Positions 1-8,257 of a stretch of 64,000 nt of DNA are shown one piece after another. The notes under the pieces were generated by a model that had not been told where the DNA came from, ran no database searches, and saw only the letters and a program-made list of their open reading frames with translations. Position numbers and translations under genes: made by a program. This DNA comes from Ruminococcus sp. (GTDB lineage: Bacteria; Bacillota; Clostridia; Oscillospirales; Ruminococcaceae), in assembly GCA_017461395.1 (NCBI GenBank), contig JAFTYF010000053.1, positions 1 through 64,000 on the forward strand, read 5' to 3'. Every line of letters starts with the position of its first letter. The first letter of the stretch is position 1.

Positions 1-869
1 GGATACATTGTCACAAGCGCCATATCTCCGCCGCCGACATCCAGTGTAACTTCATAGTGGCTGAGCTTTATTTCTTTAACTTTGTATGGATCATCTGTAA
101 CTGTAGTTGTTGTGGAAGAAGTTTCAGTCACTGTAGTTGTTGTAGTTGTTGCTTCTGTTGATGTTGACGTTGTCGTTGTCGTAGCAGTTGTGGATTGAGT
201 AGTGACTGCAGTTGTAGTAACGCTGCCTATATCTATAGGACCGTATTTCATGAAATCCTCGAATTCAAGAACACCGCCGGAGCCCTGATATGTATAGTAG
301 CTGAGCGTCAGAGTTGCGTCTGATCCTGTAATCCTTCCGTCACTGTCAACATCACAGGCATTTTTCTGTATTTTTGTAAGCTCTCCGTCTGTACCGCTTG
401 ATATCAGCGTATATTCACGAAGAATCCATGTTGCATCCGAACCCGTGATTTTCTTGTCATTGTCAATATCTCCGAGCATATACGGTGCCTCTGCCGTTGT
501 TGTTATTTTGGCAGTCGTTGTAACGGTAGTTTTCGGAGCTGTTGACTTAACAGTGGTTGATACCGGCTTCTTTGTCGTTGTTTTCACTGTAGTCTTAGCT
601 GTAGTCTTTGATGTAGATTTTCCAGTTGTCTTAGAAGTCGTTTTCGCTGTTGTTTTCGCTGTTGTTTTGGAAGTTGTTTTCGCAGCAGTCTTCGTTGTAG
701 TCTTTGCGGCGTATGCTTCCGGAGAAGCCTGCGAGCTTATTGCCGGTGCTGCCTCATCAGATATTGCAGCAGCAGAGATCAATTCTGCAGCCACATTGAC
801 CTTTGGCGGTAAAAATGAAACGCACATTGCAAAAGAAACTGCCGCTGCCAAAAGTTTACGCATTGTCAA
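1..869 (-). CDS. Secreted dockerin-containing surface protein with Thr/Lys-rich linkers, partial (3' end outside window)
   Basis: Read on the minus strand, this frame is open from about 869 to the left edge, so the gene is truncated by the window. A signal peptide (about residues 1-26) is followed by a long Thr/Lys/Ala linker (about 53-125) built from KTT/AKTT/SKTT units. A complete dockerin with two EF-hand-like halves follows (about 130-195; GDIDNDKKITGSDA and DVDSDGRITGSDA). A second, Thr/Ser-only linker (about 214-257) leads into what looks like a bacterial Ig-like (BIG2) domain at the edge. Start: TTG at 869 lies 7 nt after GGGGG; the in-frame ATG at 863 is 13 nt away. An internal dockerin flanked by glycosylatable linkers is typical of Ruminococcus cell-surface or cellulosome-associated proteins. 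The catalytic or binding role is unknown because the C-terminus is missing. Confidence 0.85.
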   Translation of the reverse strand, partial: MTMRKLLAAAVSFAMCVSFLPPKVNVAAELISAAAISDEAAPAISSQASPEAYAAKTTTKTAAKTTSKTTAKTTAKTTSKTTGKSTSKTTAKTTVKTTTKKPVSTTVKSTAPKTTVTTTAKITTTAEAPYMLGDIDNDKKITGSDATWILREYTLISSGTDGELTKIQKNACDVDSDGRITGSDATLTLSYYTYQGSGGVLEFEDFMKYGPIDIGSVTTTAVTTQSTTATTTTTSTSTEATTTTTTVTETSSTTTTVTDDPYKVKEIKLSHYEVTLDVGGGDMALVTMY

Positions 870-928
870 TTAAATTCCCCCTAAATTATAATAATGATAC
901 ACAGCATATTTCTGGTAACATTTTTTCA

Positions 929-957
929 ATTATACCACATTTTACCGGAAAAATAAA
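929..957 (-). promoter_or_regulatory. Promoter for the partial dockerin gene
   Basis: On the minus strand there is a perfect TATAAT at 934-929 preceded by TG-G (extended -10). The -35 region 17 bp upstream (TTTATT) is weak. It sits about 60 bp upstream of the proposed start. Confidence 0.5.
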
Positions 958-1052
958 TATTTACGGACGAGTTTTTCAGTTCCAGCTACAGAAAATACGT
1001 TTCTTAAAATGGAATTTTTTGGATAATATGTTAAAAACCGCTCTTTTTTTGC

Positions 1053-1090
1053 AAAAAAATCCCGAGAATACTGCTATCCTCGGGATTTTA
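1053..1090 (-). terminator. Rho-independent terminator of cdaA-cdaR
   Basis: The inverted repeat AAAATCCCGAG / CTCGGGATTTT, with a 12-nt loop and a run of T on the minus strand, lies directly after the cdaR stop codon. Confidence 0.85.
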
Positions 1091-1093
1091 ATA

Positions 1094-2470
1094 TCATCTT
1101 CGTTCAGTTGTCGGCTGAGAACTGTTTTCATCGGATTTTATAAGTTCTTCATCTTCCTCAGGTTCAATGTGTATTGATTTTTGAATCAGCACTGTTGGTT
1201 TTGACGGATTTGCTATTGCCCATACCTTATCAGAAGCAAGACAATGAACCGTTACATCAAAATAGCTTTGTCCGACAGGAATATCCGTATTAAGCAGATT
1301 TGCCTCTGCAGCAAAATCAGCAGGCGTAAGCTTAGCAATTTCCTCCTTCGGTCCAACAACACAGATTTTCACATTCTGACTTATCAGATCGTAATCGTAA
1401 TCACCGCCGCCCGGCTTATTGCTTATATGAATACTACTCTTGTCGAGTATAAATTCCTTCTTTTCAAGATCTGTATCATCAAGCGTTAGTACAACAGTTT
1501 CAAGTCCGGACATATTTATTACATTACTTGTTTCAAGCAGTGCATTTATATCAAATGACTTTGTATATCCCAGTCCTACATCGCTGAGATTGATCTTTCC
1601 GATATCAAGCGGATCGGGTATTTCAAGCTGACTGTTCCTTGAAGCAACTGTAAGTGAATCAGCTGAAAGGTCGAATTTCATACTGCTCTTGTCAAAGTCC
1701 GCAGAACCGCCGATTATCTGCACAGAAAGCTTTACAGTTTTCTGAGTAAGAACGGGAATATTTATCGAGAAGCTTGAATTGCTGAATTCCATCATTGACT
1801 GGTCGATTATAGTTCCGTCATCCGCAAGAAGCTGAAGCTTATCGGTCGTAATGTCAATTGAAGATTCAAGATCCATAGACTTATCAGAATAAGCATAGCA
1901 CTTAGATATCTTATCGAGCTGTACCGAGGGACCTGTTATCTTAACGGTAGACGGATTGCACTTATGCTCCGCCTGATAGATGACCTTACCCTTTATTGTT
2001 GAAATATTCGGGCACTTCGGTTCTACGGGTATCTCAATAGTCTCGTACTTATCAAGATTCACAACAACCGTCGAGGGTGTGATTGATTCCACTTCAAAGG
2101 GAATATTATCCTTGCTGCGTATTTTCAGCGGAAGCGTTCTTCTGCCCGGCGCAGTTACACCGCTCGTATCAATATAGGCGATAAAGCTGTTGGAATTCAT
2201 CTTTGAAGCCTGAGTTCGGCTGCCTTTTACGGTCACATTCACTTCTTCAAGATTACATGAAATAACACTAAGACCGTTTTCCGAAGCTGATGTTCCCGAG
2301 ATATCAAGGCTGACCTCTATATTTCTTATCTGCTTCGTAACCGAGGGATATAGCGCCATAGAAATAACAAACCACGCAATGCAGGCGATAATCACTGAGT
2401 ATATCGCCAGTGAAAGATTATTTTTTGCACCTTTGGCGAGATTTTTCTTAACTTTCTCAATTATATTCAC
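1094..2470 (-). CDS. cdaR: YbbR-domain protein, likely CdaR regulator of diadenylate cyclase
   Basis: The 458-residue protein has one N-terminal membrane helix (about residues 20-42) followed by a series of extracytoplasmic YbbR-type beta domains (recurring 'tVtVkG' and 'P..V.I.GP' patterns). YbbR/CdaR proteins bind the membrane diadenylate cyclase CdaA and modulate its c-di-AMP output. Here the gene lies immediately downstream of cdaA and overlaps it by 4 nt (GTG start inside the cdaA stop), so translation is probably coupled. The GTG start has AAAGGAGG 8 nt upstream. The acidic C-terminal tail (EPEEDEELIKSDE) is unlikely to be part of a YbbR fold. A terminator follows. Confidence 0.88.
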   Translation of the reverse strand: MNIIEKVKKNLAKGAKNNLSLAIYSVIIACIAWFVISMALYPSVTKQIRNIEVSLDISGTSASENGLSVISCNLEEVNVTVKGSRTQASKMNSNSFIAYIDTSGVTAPGRRTLPLKIRSKDNIPFEVESITPSTVVVNLDKYETIEIPVEPKCPNISTIKGKVIYQAEHKCNPSTVKITGPSVQLDKISKCYAYSDKSMDLESSIDITTDKLQLLADDGTIIDQSMMEFSNSSFSINIPVLTQKTVKLSVQIIGGSADFDKSSMKFDLSADSLTVASRNSQLEIPDPLDIGKINLSDVGLGYTKSFDINALLETSNVINMSGLETVVLTLDDTDLEKKEFILDKSSIHISNKPGGGDYDYDLISQNVKICVVGPKEEIAKLTPADFAAEANLLNTDIPVGQSYFDVTVHCLASDKVWAIANPSKPTVLIQKSIHIEPEEDEELIKSDENSSQPTTERR

Positions 2471-3345
2471 TTCTTTTTCCTCCTTTCACTGCGTGAGGAA
2501 AAGAATTTTCTGCCGGGAATAGTGATTTCAGTTTTTTCCTCAAAGATCTCATCTTCAAGAAATTTCTTCAGCTTTTCACGGGTATAATCTCTTACAAGAA
2601 CACCGTTCATAGCTGTAGAGATCTGTCCTGTCTCCTCTGAAACTACAATTACGATAGAATCAGAATTTTCACTCATACCGATAGCAGCTCTGTGACGTGA
2701 ACCGAGCCTTTTGTCTATCTGGGCATCCTTCTGCGGCTTCGGCAAAAAGCAGGCTGCCGCAAGTATCACGCCGTCTCTCATTATAACGGCACCATCATGA
2801 AGTGGTGTTTTCGGATAGAAGATATTCCCGAATACCTCTTTACTTGGTACTGCATTAAGTATGGTTCCTGTTTCGATCTGTTCACCGAGGCGCACCTGAC
2901 GTTCAATTACGATAAGTGCACCAGTACACGTTGCTGAAAGTTCCACGCAGGAATCACAAACAGCTTCGATCGCCGGATCCCATATTTTTCTCAGTTCATC
3001 AACATTCTGTCCGAGACTGAGAAATTTCACACCGAAGCGTGTATGGCCTGCCTTTTCAAGCATACGGCGGAGCTCAGGCTGGAAAAGCACAATCATCGCA
3101 ATAAGACCGATATCAAGTGCCTGTGTAAGAAGATACGAAATTGCTTTGAGTTCAAAGAAAACGCTGAGAAAATATCCTGCAACAAGAAACAGTATACCTT
3201 TTATGAGCTGACCAGCTCTTGTTTCACGGATAAACTTCAGAAGAAGATATACAAGATATGCAAGAATAGCAATATCTATAATGTCAATAAGTTCAATAGT
3301 ACTGAGTACACTGAGGAACGCTGATTTCAATTCTTGGAAGGACAT
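2467..3345 (-). CDS. cdaA: Diadenylate cyclase CdaA (c-di-AMP synthase)
   Basis: Makes the second messenger c-di-AMP from two ATP. About 292 residues from the chosen ATG (a further upstream reading to 3414 is open but lacks support; AAAGGA precedes the ATG at 3345 and the protein then matches the usual CdaA length of about 270-290). Three N-terminal membrane helices are followed by a DAC domain with the family motifs LHDGAVIM (DGA) and GSRHRAAIG (RHR), both intact. The tail is rich in Lys/Arg. It is co-transcribed with the YbbR partner downstream. The usual third gene, glmM, is not adjacent here. Confidence 0.92.
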   Translation of the reverse strand: MSFQELKSAFLSVLSTIELIDIIDIAILAYLVYLLLKFIRETRAGQLIKGILFLVAGYFLSVFFELKAISYLLTQALDIGLIAMIVLFQPELRRMLEKAGHTRFGVKFLSLGQNVDELRKIWDPAIEAVCDSCVELSATCTGALIVIERQVRLGEQIETGTILNAVPSKEVFGNIFYPKTPLHDGAVIMRDGVILAAACFLPKPQKDAQIDKRLGSRHRAAIGMSENSDSIVIVVSEETGQISTAMNGVLVRDYTREKLKKFLEDEIFEEKTEITIPGRKFFSSRSERRKKK

Positions 3346-3471
3346 CTGATCACATCCTTTCGCATTTTTAATAAACGGAGCGGCATATATCTTTCTTTGA
3401 CCTGCTCCTGTCAAAATAACGCCTGTACAGCATTATATGTACGAGTTATATCCTTCGTTCATGCACAGACA

Positions 3472-3498
3472 GCACTGCACGGATTGTTCGTGCAGTGC
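3472..3498. repeat. Perfect 10-bp inverted repeat between the desulfurase gene and cdaA
   Basis: GCACTGCACG and CGTGCAGTGC are separated by 7 nt. There is no adjacent T-run on either strand, so this is not a standard intrinsic terminator. It could be a weak terminator, a transcript-stabilising hairpin or an operator in the cdaA leader. Confidence 0.5.
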
Positions 3499-3544
3499 CG
3501 CTCATAACATCCTATTATATATTGTATCACAATTTCAGATATTT

Positions 3545-4696
3545 TCAATACTTTTTTATTAATTTTTTTCGATTCACTATATTATTAATTGTATTAGCAA
3601 GAGCAGCTGCGTCAGATTCGGTGCTGAATACCGATGGAGCAAATCTTACTGTGCCCGTTTCCGTTCCAAGCTGAGTATGAGCAAGTGCTGCACAGTGGAA
3701 GCCGGCACGCAGACAGAATCCATGTTCTGCAAGCTCGCCGGCAAGCTCCTCTGAGGGAATTCCTGCTGCATTGAAGGATACGATAGGCACATAATTACTC
3801 TGTTGATCACGGTATATAGTGATATTTCTGTTTTTTTGCAGTTCCCTGACAAAGCGGCTGCATACACGCTCCTCATGCGCAAAGATACTGTCTATGCCCT
3901 TTCTCCGGATAAATTCGATACCAGCTTTAACTGACATCGCACCTATCACGCATGGAGTGCCGCTTTCAAGAGCGTCAGGAAGCATATCCGGCTGTCTGAG
4001 GCTGAGCGAAGAGCTTCCTGTACCGCCCTGAATTACCGGTGATATCCTGTATTTTCCGTCAGTTATAAGAAGTCCGGTGCCTGTTATTCCGTAAAGTCCC
4101 TTATGACCGGCAGTACAGAGGATATTAATTCCCTCGGAGATATCTATATCCACTACTCCGCAAGCCTGAGCTCCGTCGGCAATGAAACAGATATCGTGCT
4201 CACGGCAGAGCTTTCCTATTTCTCTCCACGGCATGAGCTGACCAGTAACATTACTTGCAAGAGTACATACAACAGCCTTTGTGTCAGGTCTGATAAGTCT
4301 GCGGAAATTTTCAACCGTATCGCTGTCATCCGGACATATTTCCGCAATGGAAAGATTTACCTTTCCGTCAAGCGCAAGCTTTGCCGCAGGACGAGCCGCC
4401 GAATTATGCTCCATGCTGCTTATGATGAGATGACCGCCGTCCTTCATTATTCCCTGTATTGCAAGATTGAGAGCATAGGTACAGTTCATGGTAAAAACTA
4501 CATTCTCAGGCTGTGCACCGAAGAATTCCGCCGCCGCCGATCTTGCGGAATACAGCGCACGGGAAGTCCTCATCGCAAGAGCATGGCCGCCTCTGCCGGA
4601 GTTCCCGCCAAATTTTTCAACAGCCTCCGCAACAGCTTTTTTCACACTCGGCGGCTTCGGATAGGTTGTTGCTGCGTTATCAAAGTTTATGATCAT
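3545..4696 (-). CDS. Cysteine desulfurase family class V aminotransferase
   Basis: A PLP enzyme of 383 residues, full length for the family. The N-terminal FDNAATTYP is the class V signature. The Schiff-base lysine lies in CTAGHKGLYG (about residue 200), and the C-terminal RAGFHCA carries the probable persulfide cysteine. It resembles the NifS/SufS-like subgroup that mobilises sulfur or selenium from cysteine or selenocysteine rather than the housekeeping IscS. The start is 1 nt after the DUF3343 stop, so the two are a translational unit. No SUF scaffold genes are adjacent, so the sulfur acceptor is unknown. Confidence 0.85.
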   Translation of the reverse strand: MIINFDNAATTYPKPPSVKKAVAEAVEKFGGNSGRGGHALAMRTSRALYSARSAAAEFFGAQPENVVFTMNCTYALNLAIQGIMKDGGHLIISSMEHNSAARPAAKLALDGKVNLSIAEICPDDSDTVENFRRLIRPDTKAVVCTLASNVTGQLMPWREIGKLCREHDICFIADGAQACGVVDIDISEGINILCTAGHKGLYGITGTGLLITDGKYRISPVIQGGTGSSSLSLRQPDMLPDALESGTPCVIGAMSVKAGIEFIRRKGIDSIFAHEERVCSRFVRELQKNRNITIYRDQQSNYVPIVSFNAAGIPSEELAGELAEHGFCLRAGFHCAALAHTQLGTETGTVRFAPSVFSTESDAAALANTINNIVNRKKLIKKY

Positions 4697-4697
4697 A

Positions 4698-4919
4698 TCA
4701 GCCGCCCCCTTTTTCCTTGATTATAAAGGGAATGCCGTTCTTTTTAAGGATTTCGGAAGCCCGATTGAAATCCCTCTTTACATGAAGGGAATAGCCGCAG
4801 CTGCCGGGAGCAGCATTTATATTCCTTTTCAGCTCGCAGGAGATCCCTCTTGCTTTCAGCAGTTTTTCGCTTTTTACAGCGAAGGTATACGAGGGCATTT
4901 CCAATATGATGACTGTCAA
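4698..4919 (-). CDS. DUF3343 protein, putative Se/S carrier-like
   Basis: About 73 residues. After a short beta strand it reads MPSYTFAVKSEKLLKA and then NAAPGSCGYSLHVK, which match DUF3343 (one invariant Cys in a Gly/Ser turn). Such proteins are found beside cysteine desulfurases and selenium-metabolism genes and are proposed sulfur or selenium carriers; the exact role is unproven. Start choice: TTG at 4919 with AAAGGGGGG 7 nt upstream fits the family's first strand. The ATG at 4898 would remove that strand, and the longer reading to 5009 adds a Lys/Arg-rich leader not typical of the family. Confidence 0.7.
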   Translation of the reverse strand: MTVIILEMPSYTFAVKSEKLLKARGISCELKRNINAAPGSCGYSLHVKRDFNRASEILKKNGIPFIIKEKGGG

Positions 4920-5033
4920 AATCAGCCCCCCTTTTTCAGGAGACAGGAGCCACTGAAGCAAGAAGGATCCCCCTGTCATCCTGCTTCTTGATTTCTTGCT
5001 TCTGTACAATATATGTATTTTCCCTGAAAAAGG

Positions 5034-5633
5034 TTAACTTTTGCTTTTATTTTTCTTTTTTTTCTTCTTTTTGCGAACCGACCAGCCAAAGCTGCCGAGT
5101 TTTTTTCCAAGAGAGAAATATTCTCCATGCGCATAAGCCATAAGTCCGCATTTTTCCATGTCAAGACGTCCGTTTGCGTCGATATATTCCTCGTCCACAT
5201 TAATTCCGACTATTTCCGCCAGAAACATTGTATGTGTTCCGAGAGGTTTTGCCTCTGTCACTCTGCATTCAAGATTTACAGGACATTCTTCTATGGTCGG
5301 AGCTGATATCTCATGAGAAGCTCCGGCATGAAATCCGCAAAGAGCAAATTTATCAGTATCTTTGCCGCTTTTCACTCCGCACAGATCAGTTTCACGGCAC
5401 ATTGCTGCAGTAGTGAGATTTATTACAAATTCGCCGGATTCTTTAATGATATCATAAGAATACCTCTGCGGACGTACAGAAACATACGTCATCGGGGGAT
5501 GCGTACATACTATTCCTGTCCAGCCTATTGTAAGAACGTTCGGAGAATCTACCGTTCCGCAGCTTACAAGTGCCGCCGGAACCGGCGACAGAAGTGCGCT
5601 CCCCTTCCAGAACTGCTTTGGCATTTCATTCAC
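5034..5633 (-). CDS. Flavin reductase family protein (FMN-binding split barrel)
   Basis: A 199-residue protein with the flavin-reductase-like fold: PVPAALVSC near residue 17, TIGWTGIVCTHPPMTYVSV (about 35-53), and the FVINL strand (about 69) that usually contacts FMN. Members reduce free flavin or use bound FMN for NAD(P)H-dependent reductions; the substrate cannot be told from sequence. The C-terminus ends in a run of lysines. It is probably the first gene of a minus-strand unit with DUF3343 and the desulfurase (115-nt gap), though co-transcription is inferred. Confidence 0.85.
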   Translation of the reverse strand: MNEMPKQFWKGSALLSPVPAALVSCGTVDSPNVLTIGWTGIVCTHPPMTYVSVRPQRYSYDIIKESGEFVINLTTAAMCRETDLCGVKSGKDTDKFALCGFHAGASHEISAPTIEECPVNLECRVTEAKPLGTHTMFLAEIVGINVDEEYIDANGRLDMEKCGLMAYAHGEYFSLGKKLGSFGWSVRKKKKKKKNKSKS

Positions 5634-5647
5634 CTTCCTTTTTTATA

Positions 5648-5676
5648 ATTATATCATATTCTCATGATATTTTCAA
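5648..5676 (-). promoter_or_regulatory. Sigma-A-type promoter for the flavin reductase gene
   Basis: Minus strand TTGAAA, 17-bp spacer, TATAAT with TG-A extended -10, just upstream of the flavin reductase start. Confidence 0.75.
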
Positions 5677-5724
5677 CAAGCTTTTTTCATATACCGCAGT
5701 ATGACAAATTTCGCAGTCATTCAG

Positions 5725-5733
5725 TGGTATAAT
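5725..5733 (+). promoter_or_regulatory. Extended -10 promoter of the spoIIA operon
   Basis: TGGTATAAT 25 bp upstream of the spoIIAA start. No good -35 at the standard distance. In Bacillus this operon is driven by sigma-H; I cannot assign the sigma factor here. Confidence 0.45.
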
Positions 5734-5757
5734 GTGGCTGGAAAAGGAGGCATCACA

Positions 5758-6063
5758 ATGAAAATGGAAATAAAATCCGGTTCAGGATCAGCTACAGCAC
5801 TGCTCAGCGGTGAAATTGACCACCATAACGCCAAAGAACTCCGCTCGCAGCTTGATAAATTCATAATATCCGTTCAGCCCGATCTGCTTGTCATGGATTT
5901 CAAAAACATCACCTTCATGGACAGCTCCGGTATCGGTCTGATAATGGGCAGATCAAAGCTCATCAAAGAGTGCGGCGGCAGTCTTGAAGTAAAAAATACT
6001 CAGCCGTATATCCGACGTGTGCTCAGGCTTTCCGGCATTGAACGTATCGTAAAAATCACCTGA
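5758..6063 (+). CDS. spoIIAA: Anti-sigma F factor antagonist SpoIIAA
   Basis: A STAS-domain protein of 101 residues (the ATG at 5758 has AAAGGAGG 7 nt upstream; the reading from 5701 is spurious). FMDSSGIGLIMGR at about 53-65 contains the serine pair that is phosphorylated by SpoIIAB; when dephosphorylated, SpoIIAA releases sigma F from SpoIIAB. It is first of the three-gene spoIIA order, which together with the SpoIIAB motif distinguishes it from the RsbV/RsbW/SigB paralogues. Confidence 0.93.
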   Translation: MKMEIKSGSGSATALLSGEIDHHNAKELRSQLDKFIISVQPDLLVMDFKNITFMDSSGIGLIMGRSKLIKECGGSLEVKNTQPYIRRVLRLSGIERIVKIT

Positions 6064-6075
6064 GGAGGAGAAAAA

Positions 6076-6513
6076 ATGGAAATAATCAACGAAATAAAAT
6101 TTACTATGCCCTCGCTGTCAGTGAACGAAGCTGCCGCCCGTGCAGTTGTATCATCGTTTCTGATACAGGCAGATCCTACTGTCGAGGAACTTTCAGATAT
6201 CAGAACAGCCGTCTCCGAAGCAGTGACAAACGCTATAGTTCACGGCTACAGAAATTCAAATGGAAAGATTGAGCTTACTGTAAAGCTTCTCGTAAATCGT
6301 GAAATATACATACGCATAAAAGATAAAGGATGCGGCATTTCTGACATAAAACAGGCAATGGAACCTCTTTTTACTACCGCTCCGGAGGAAGAACGCTCCG
6401 GTCTCGGATTTTCTGTGATGGAGTCATTTATGGATATCCTCAAAGTAAAAAGCAGCGTAGGAAAGGGCACGACGGTTGTCATGCGAAAAAGGCTTTCTCC
6501 CAATGAAAACTGA
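6076..6513 (+). CDS. spoIIAB: Anti-sigma F factor SpoIIAB (serine kinase)
   Basis: A 145-residue GHKL-family kinase and anti-sigma factor. N-box EAVTNAIVHGY (about 48-58), G1 box KDKGCGIS, and the SpoIIAB-specific block PLFTT..EEERSGLGFSVME (about 96-117). It binds and inhibits sigma F in the predivisional cell and mother cell and phosphorylates SpoIIAA. The RBS GAGGAGG is well placed. Its 3' end overlaps the sigF start by 11 nt, indicating translational coupling of anti-sigma and sigma factor. Confidence 0.94.
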   Translation: MEIINEIKFTMPSLSVNEAAARAVVSSFLIQADPTVEELSDIRTAVSEAVTNAIVHGYRNSNGKIELTVKLLVNREIYIRIKDKGCGISDIKQAMEPLFTTAPEEERSGLGFSVMESFMDILKVKSSVGKGTTVVMRKRLSPNEN

Positions 6514-7162
6514 ATCAGCACATCCGCTTGCAGAAGAAAATCTCGGGCTCGTTCATCTCTGCGCAAACAAATTCCGAAGCCGCGGCATAGAATATGACGA
6601 CCTTTATTCCGCCGGATGCATAGGACTTCTCAAAGCGGTAAAGGCTTTTGATCCGGAAAGAGGCGTGAAATTCTCGACGTATGCCGTTCCTGTAATACTC
6701 GGTGAAATAAAACGTCTCTTCCGTGACGGCGGAGCCATTCATGTGAGCCGAAGCCTGAAGGAGCTTTCCATGTCTCTGCAAAAGCTTTGTGAGGAATTCC
6801 GGCACGACAACGGCAGAGAACCGACAATTTCGGAATTATCACAAATCTCAGGCGAGTCTGAATCAGATGTCTCAGAAGCTCTCTGCGTAAGCAAACCAGT
6901 TCTTTCACTGACATCTGGAGATGAGGACGGCAGTGAGATTGAAATTCCGCAGCCGCCGCCTGATGAAGCTATCGTTGATCTTATTGCACTCAGGCAGATA
7001 ATGGCTCAGCTTCAACCTAACGACAGAGCACTTCTGGAGCTGAGATATTTCAGAAGTCTTACTCAGTCAAAAACGGCAAAGGCTCTCGGAATGACTCAGG
7101 TTCAGGTATCACGGCGTGAAAAAAAGCTCCTGACGCAGATGCGTGAGGAGCTTCTGAAATAA
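6503..7162 (+). CDS. sigF: Forespore sigma factor, RNA polymerase sigma-F
   Basis: A 219-residue sigma-70 family protein. Region 2 reads YDDLYSAGCIGLLKAVKAFDPERGVKFSTYA, represented here by its key pieces DLYSAGCIGL and KFSTYAVPVI. Region 3 carries GREPTISELS, and region 4 ends with the helix-turn-helix SQTKTAKALGMTQVQVSRRE-like block. Gene position after spoIIAB identifies it as sigma F, the first compartment-specific sporulation factor. ATG at 6503 preceded by AAAAGG. The stop is directly abutted, tail to tail, by the hemW stop with no spacer or terminator. Confidence 0.92.
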   Translation: MKTESAHPLAEENLGLVHLCANKFRSRGIEYDDLYSAGCIGLLKAVKAFDPERGVKFSTYAVPVILGEIKRLFRDGGAIHVSRSLKELSMSLQKLCEEFRHDNGREPTISELSQISGESESDVSEALCVSKPVLSLTSGDEDGSEIEIPQPPPDEAIVDLIALRQIMAQLQPNDRALLELRYFRSLTQSKTAKALGMTQVQVSRREKKLLTQMREELLK

Positions 7163-8257
7163 TCAAAAAATAAGATGTTCTATCACCGAATTGGACATAA
7201 GAAATCCTTTCGGCGTTAGCGAAATAATATCGCCGTCAAAATTGATGTATCCCGATGAAATCAGCGGCGGAAGCTTTTTTTCAAGAAAATCACGTCTTTC
7301 ACCGATGTTCCGCAGATCAAGTCCTTCTCGAAGCCTTAGCCGGAGCATTGCATATTCCTCGAATCCGCATGGAGAATCATCCGTGATATATACCGGCTGA
7401 ACGTCTGAACAGATGAATTTCTCCAGTGAGCTTTCAGAAGCAAAGCGTTTTCCTCCGAAGCACGAATGTGCAGACGGTCCGATGCCGATGTAATCCCTGC
7501 ACTGCCAGTACCGGCAGTTATGGCGGCTTTCATATCCAGGAACAGCAAAATTTGACACCTCATACTGCCGGAATCCCAGACCTTCAAGGACAGATACTGC
7601 ATGAAGATAAAAATCAGCTGACGTTTCATCATCAGGAACGACAGAGCGTATCTCATCGCAGTCAAAAGGAGTTCCGGCTTCAACTTTGAGGATATACGCC
7701 GATATGTGCTTTATCGGAAGACTCGCAAGGCGTATTGCCGAAATTTCCAGAGAAGATATTGTCTGTTCGGGAACTGCAAGCATCAGATCGCACGAAATAT
7801 TTTCAAATCCTGCTTCAGCAGCGTCAAGAACAGTTCTTTCCACTCTGGCAGAATTATGACTTCTTCCGAGAAACCCAAGTTCACTGTCGATCATAGACTG
7901 AACACCGATTGAAAGCCGGTTAATTCCGGTTTTACGCAGTTTGCAAAGTCTTTCCGGAGTAAGTCCAGACGGGTTTGCTTCGAGAGTAATCTCGCAATCC
8001 TCATTTACAGTGAATCTTTCCCTGATCCGTTCTATGATAAGCGAAAGCTGCTCTGGAAAAAGAAGCGACGGAGTTCCGCCGCCGAAGTAGATCGTATCAA
8101 CAGCAGATGCAGAATCTCCGTAATGATCAATATTCCGCAGAACCGCCTGTACATAGCCCTCTGCGCTGTCTCTGGAATATTTAAGCGAATAGAAGTCACA
8201 GTATCCGCATTTTTTTCCGCAGAACGGAACATGAATATATATTCCGAGATCGCTCAT
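7163..8257 (-). CDS. hemW: Radical SAM protein HemW (CPO-III-like haem chaperone)
   Basis: A 364-residue radical SAM protein with CGKKCGYC (Cys13, 17, 20; CxxxCxxC) for the 4Fe-4S cluster and FGGGTPS. It is often annotated as oxygen-independent coproporphyrinogen oxidase, but the length and lack of the HemN N-terminal extension fit HemW, a haem-binding chaperone. It overlaps the upstream zinc-ribbon gene by 4 nt (ATGA) and lies in the same direction as lepA. lepA-hemW linkage is seen in other Firmicutes. Confidence 0.88.
   Translation of the reverse strand: MSDLGIYIHVPFCGKKCGYCDFYSLKYSRDSAEGYVQAVLRNIDHYGDSASAVDTIYFGGGTPSLLFPEQLSLIIERIRERFTVNEDCEITLEANPSGLTPERLCKLRKTGINRLSIGVQSMIDSELGFLGRSHNSARVERTVLDAAEAGFENISCDLMLAVPEQTISSLEISAIRLASLPIKHISAYILKVEAGTPFDCDEIRSVVPDDETSADFYLHAVSVLEGLGFRQYEVSNFAVPGYESRHNCRYWQCRDYIGIGPSAHSCFGGKRFASESSLEKFICSDVQPVYITDDSPCGFEEYAMLRLRLREGLDLRNIGERRDFLEKKLPPLISSGYINFDGDIISLTPKGFLMSNSVIEHLIF

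Noticed and set aside
540..710. Short tandem repeats that could suggest a CRISPR array
   Set aside because: They are in-frame codon repeats for KTT/AKTT/SKTT in a protein linker, with no spacers of uniform length.
445..873. Plus-strand Val/Ala-rich reading frame
   Set aside because: It is the antisense shadow of the Thr/Lys repeat linker in the minus-strand dockerin protein and has no RBS or domain.
4103..4720. 205-codon plus-strand frame opposite the cysteine desulfurase gene
   Set aside because: No RBS or recognisable domain; the opposite strand has an intact full-length family member.
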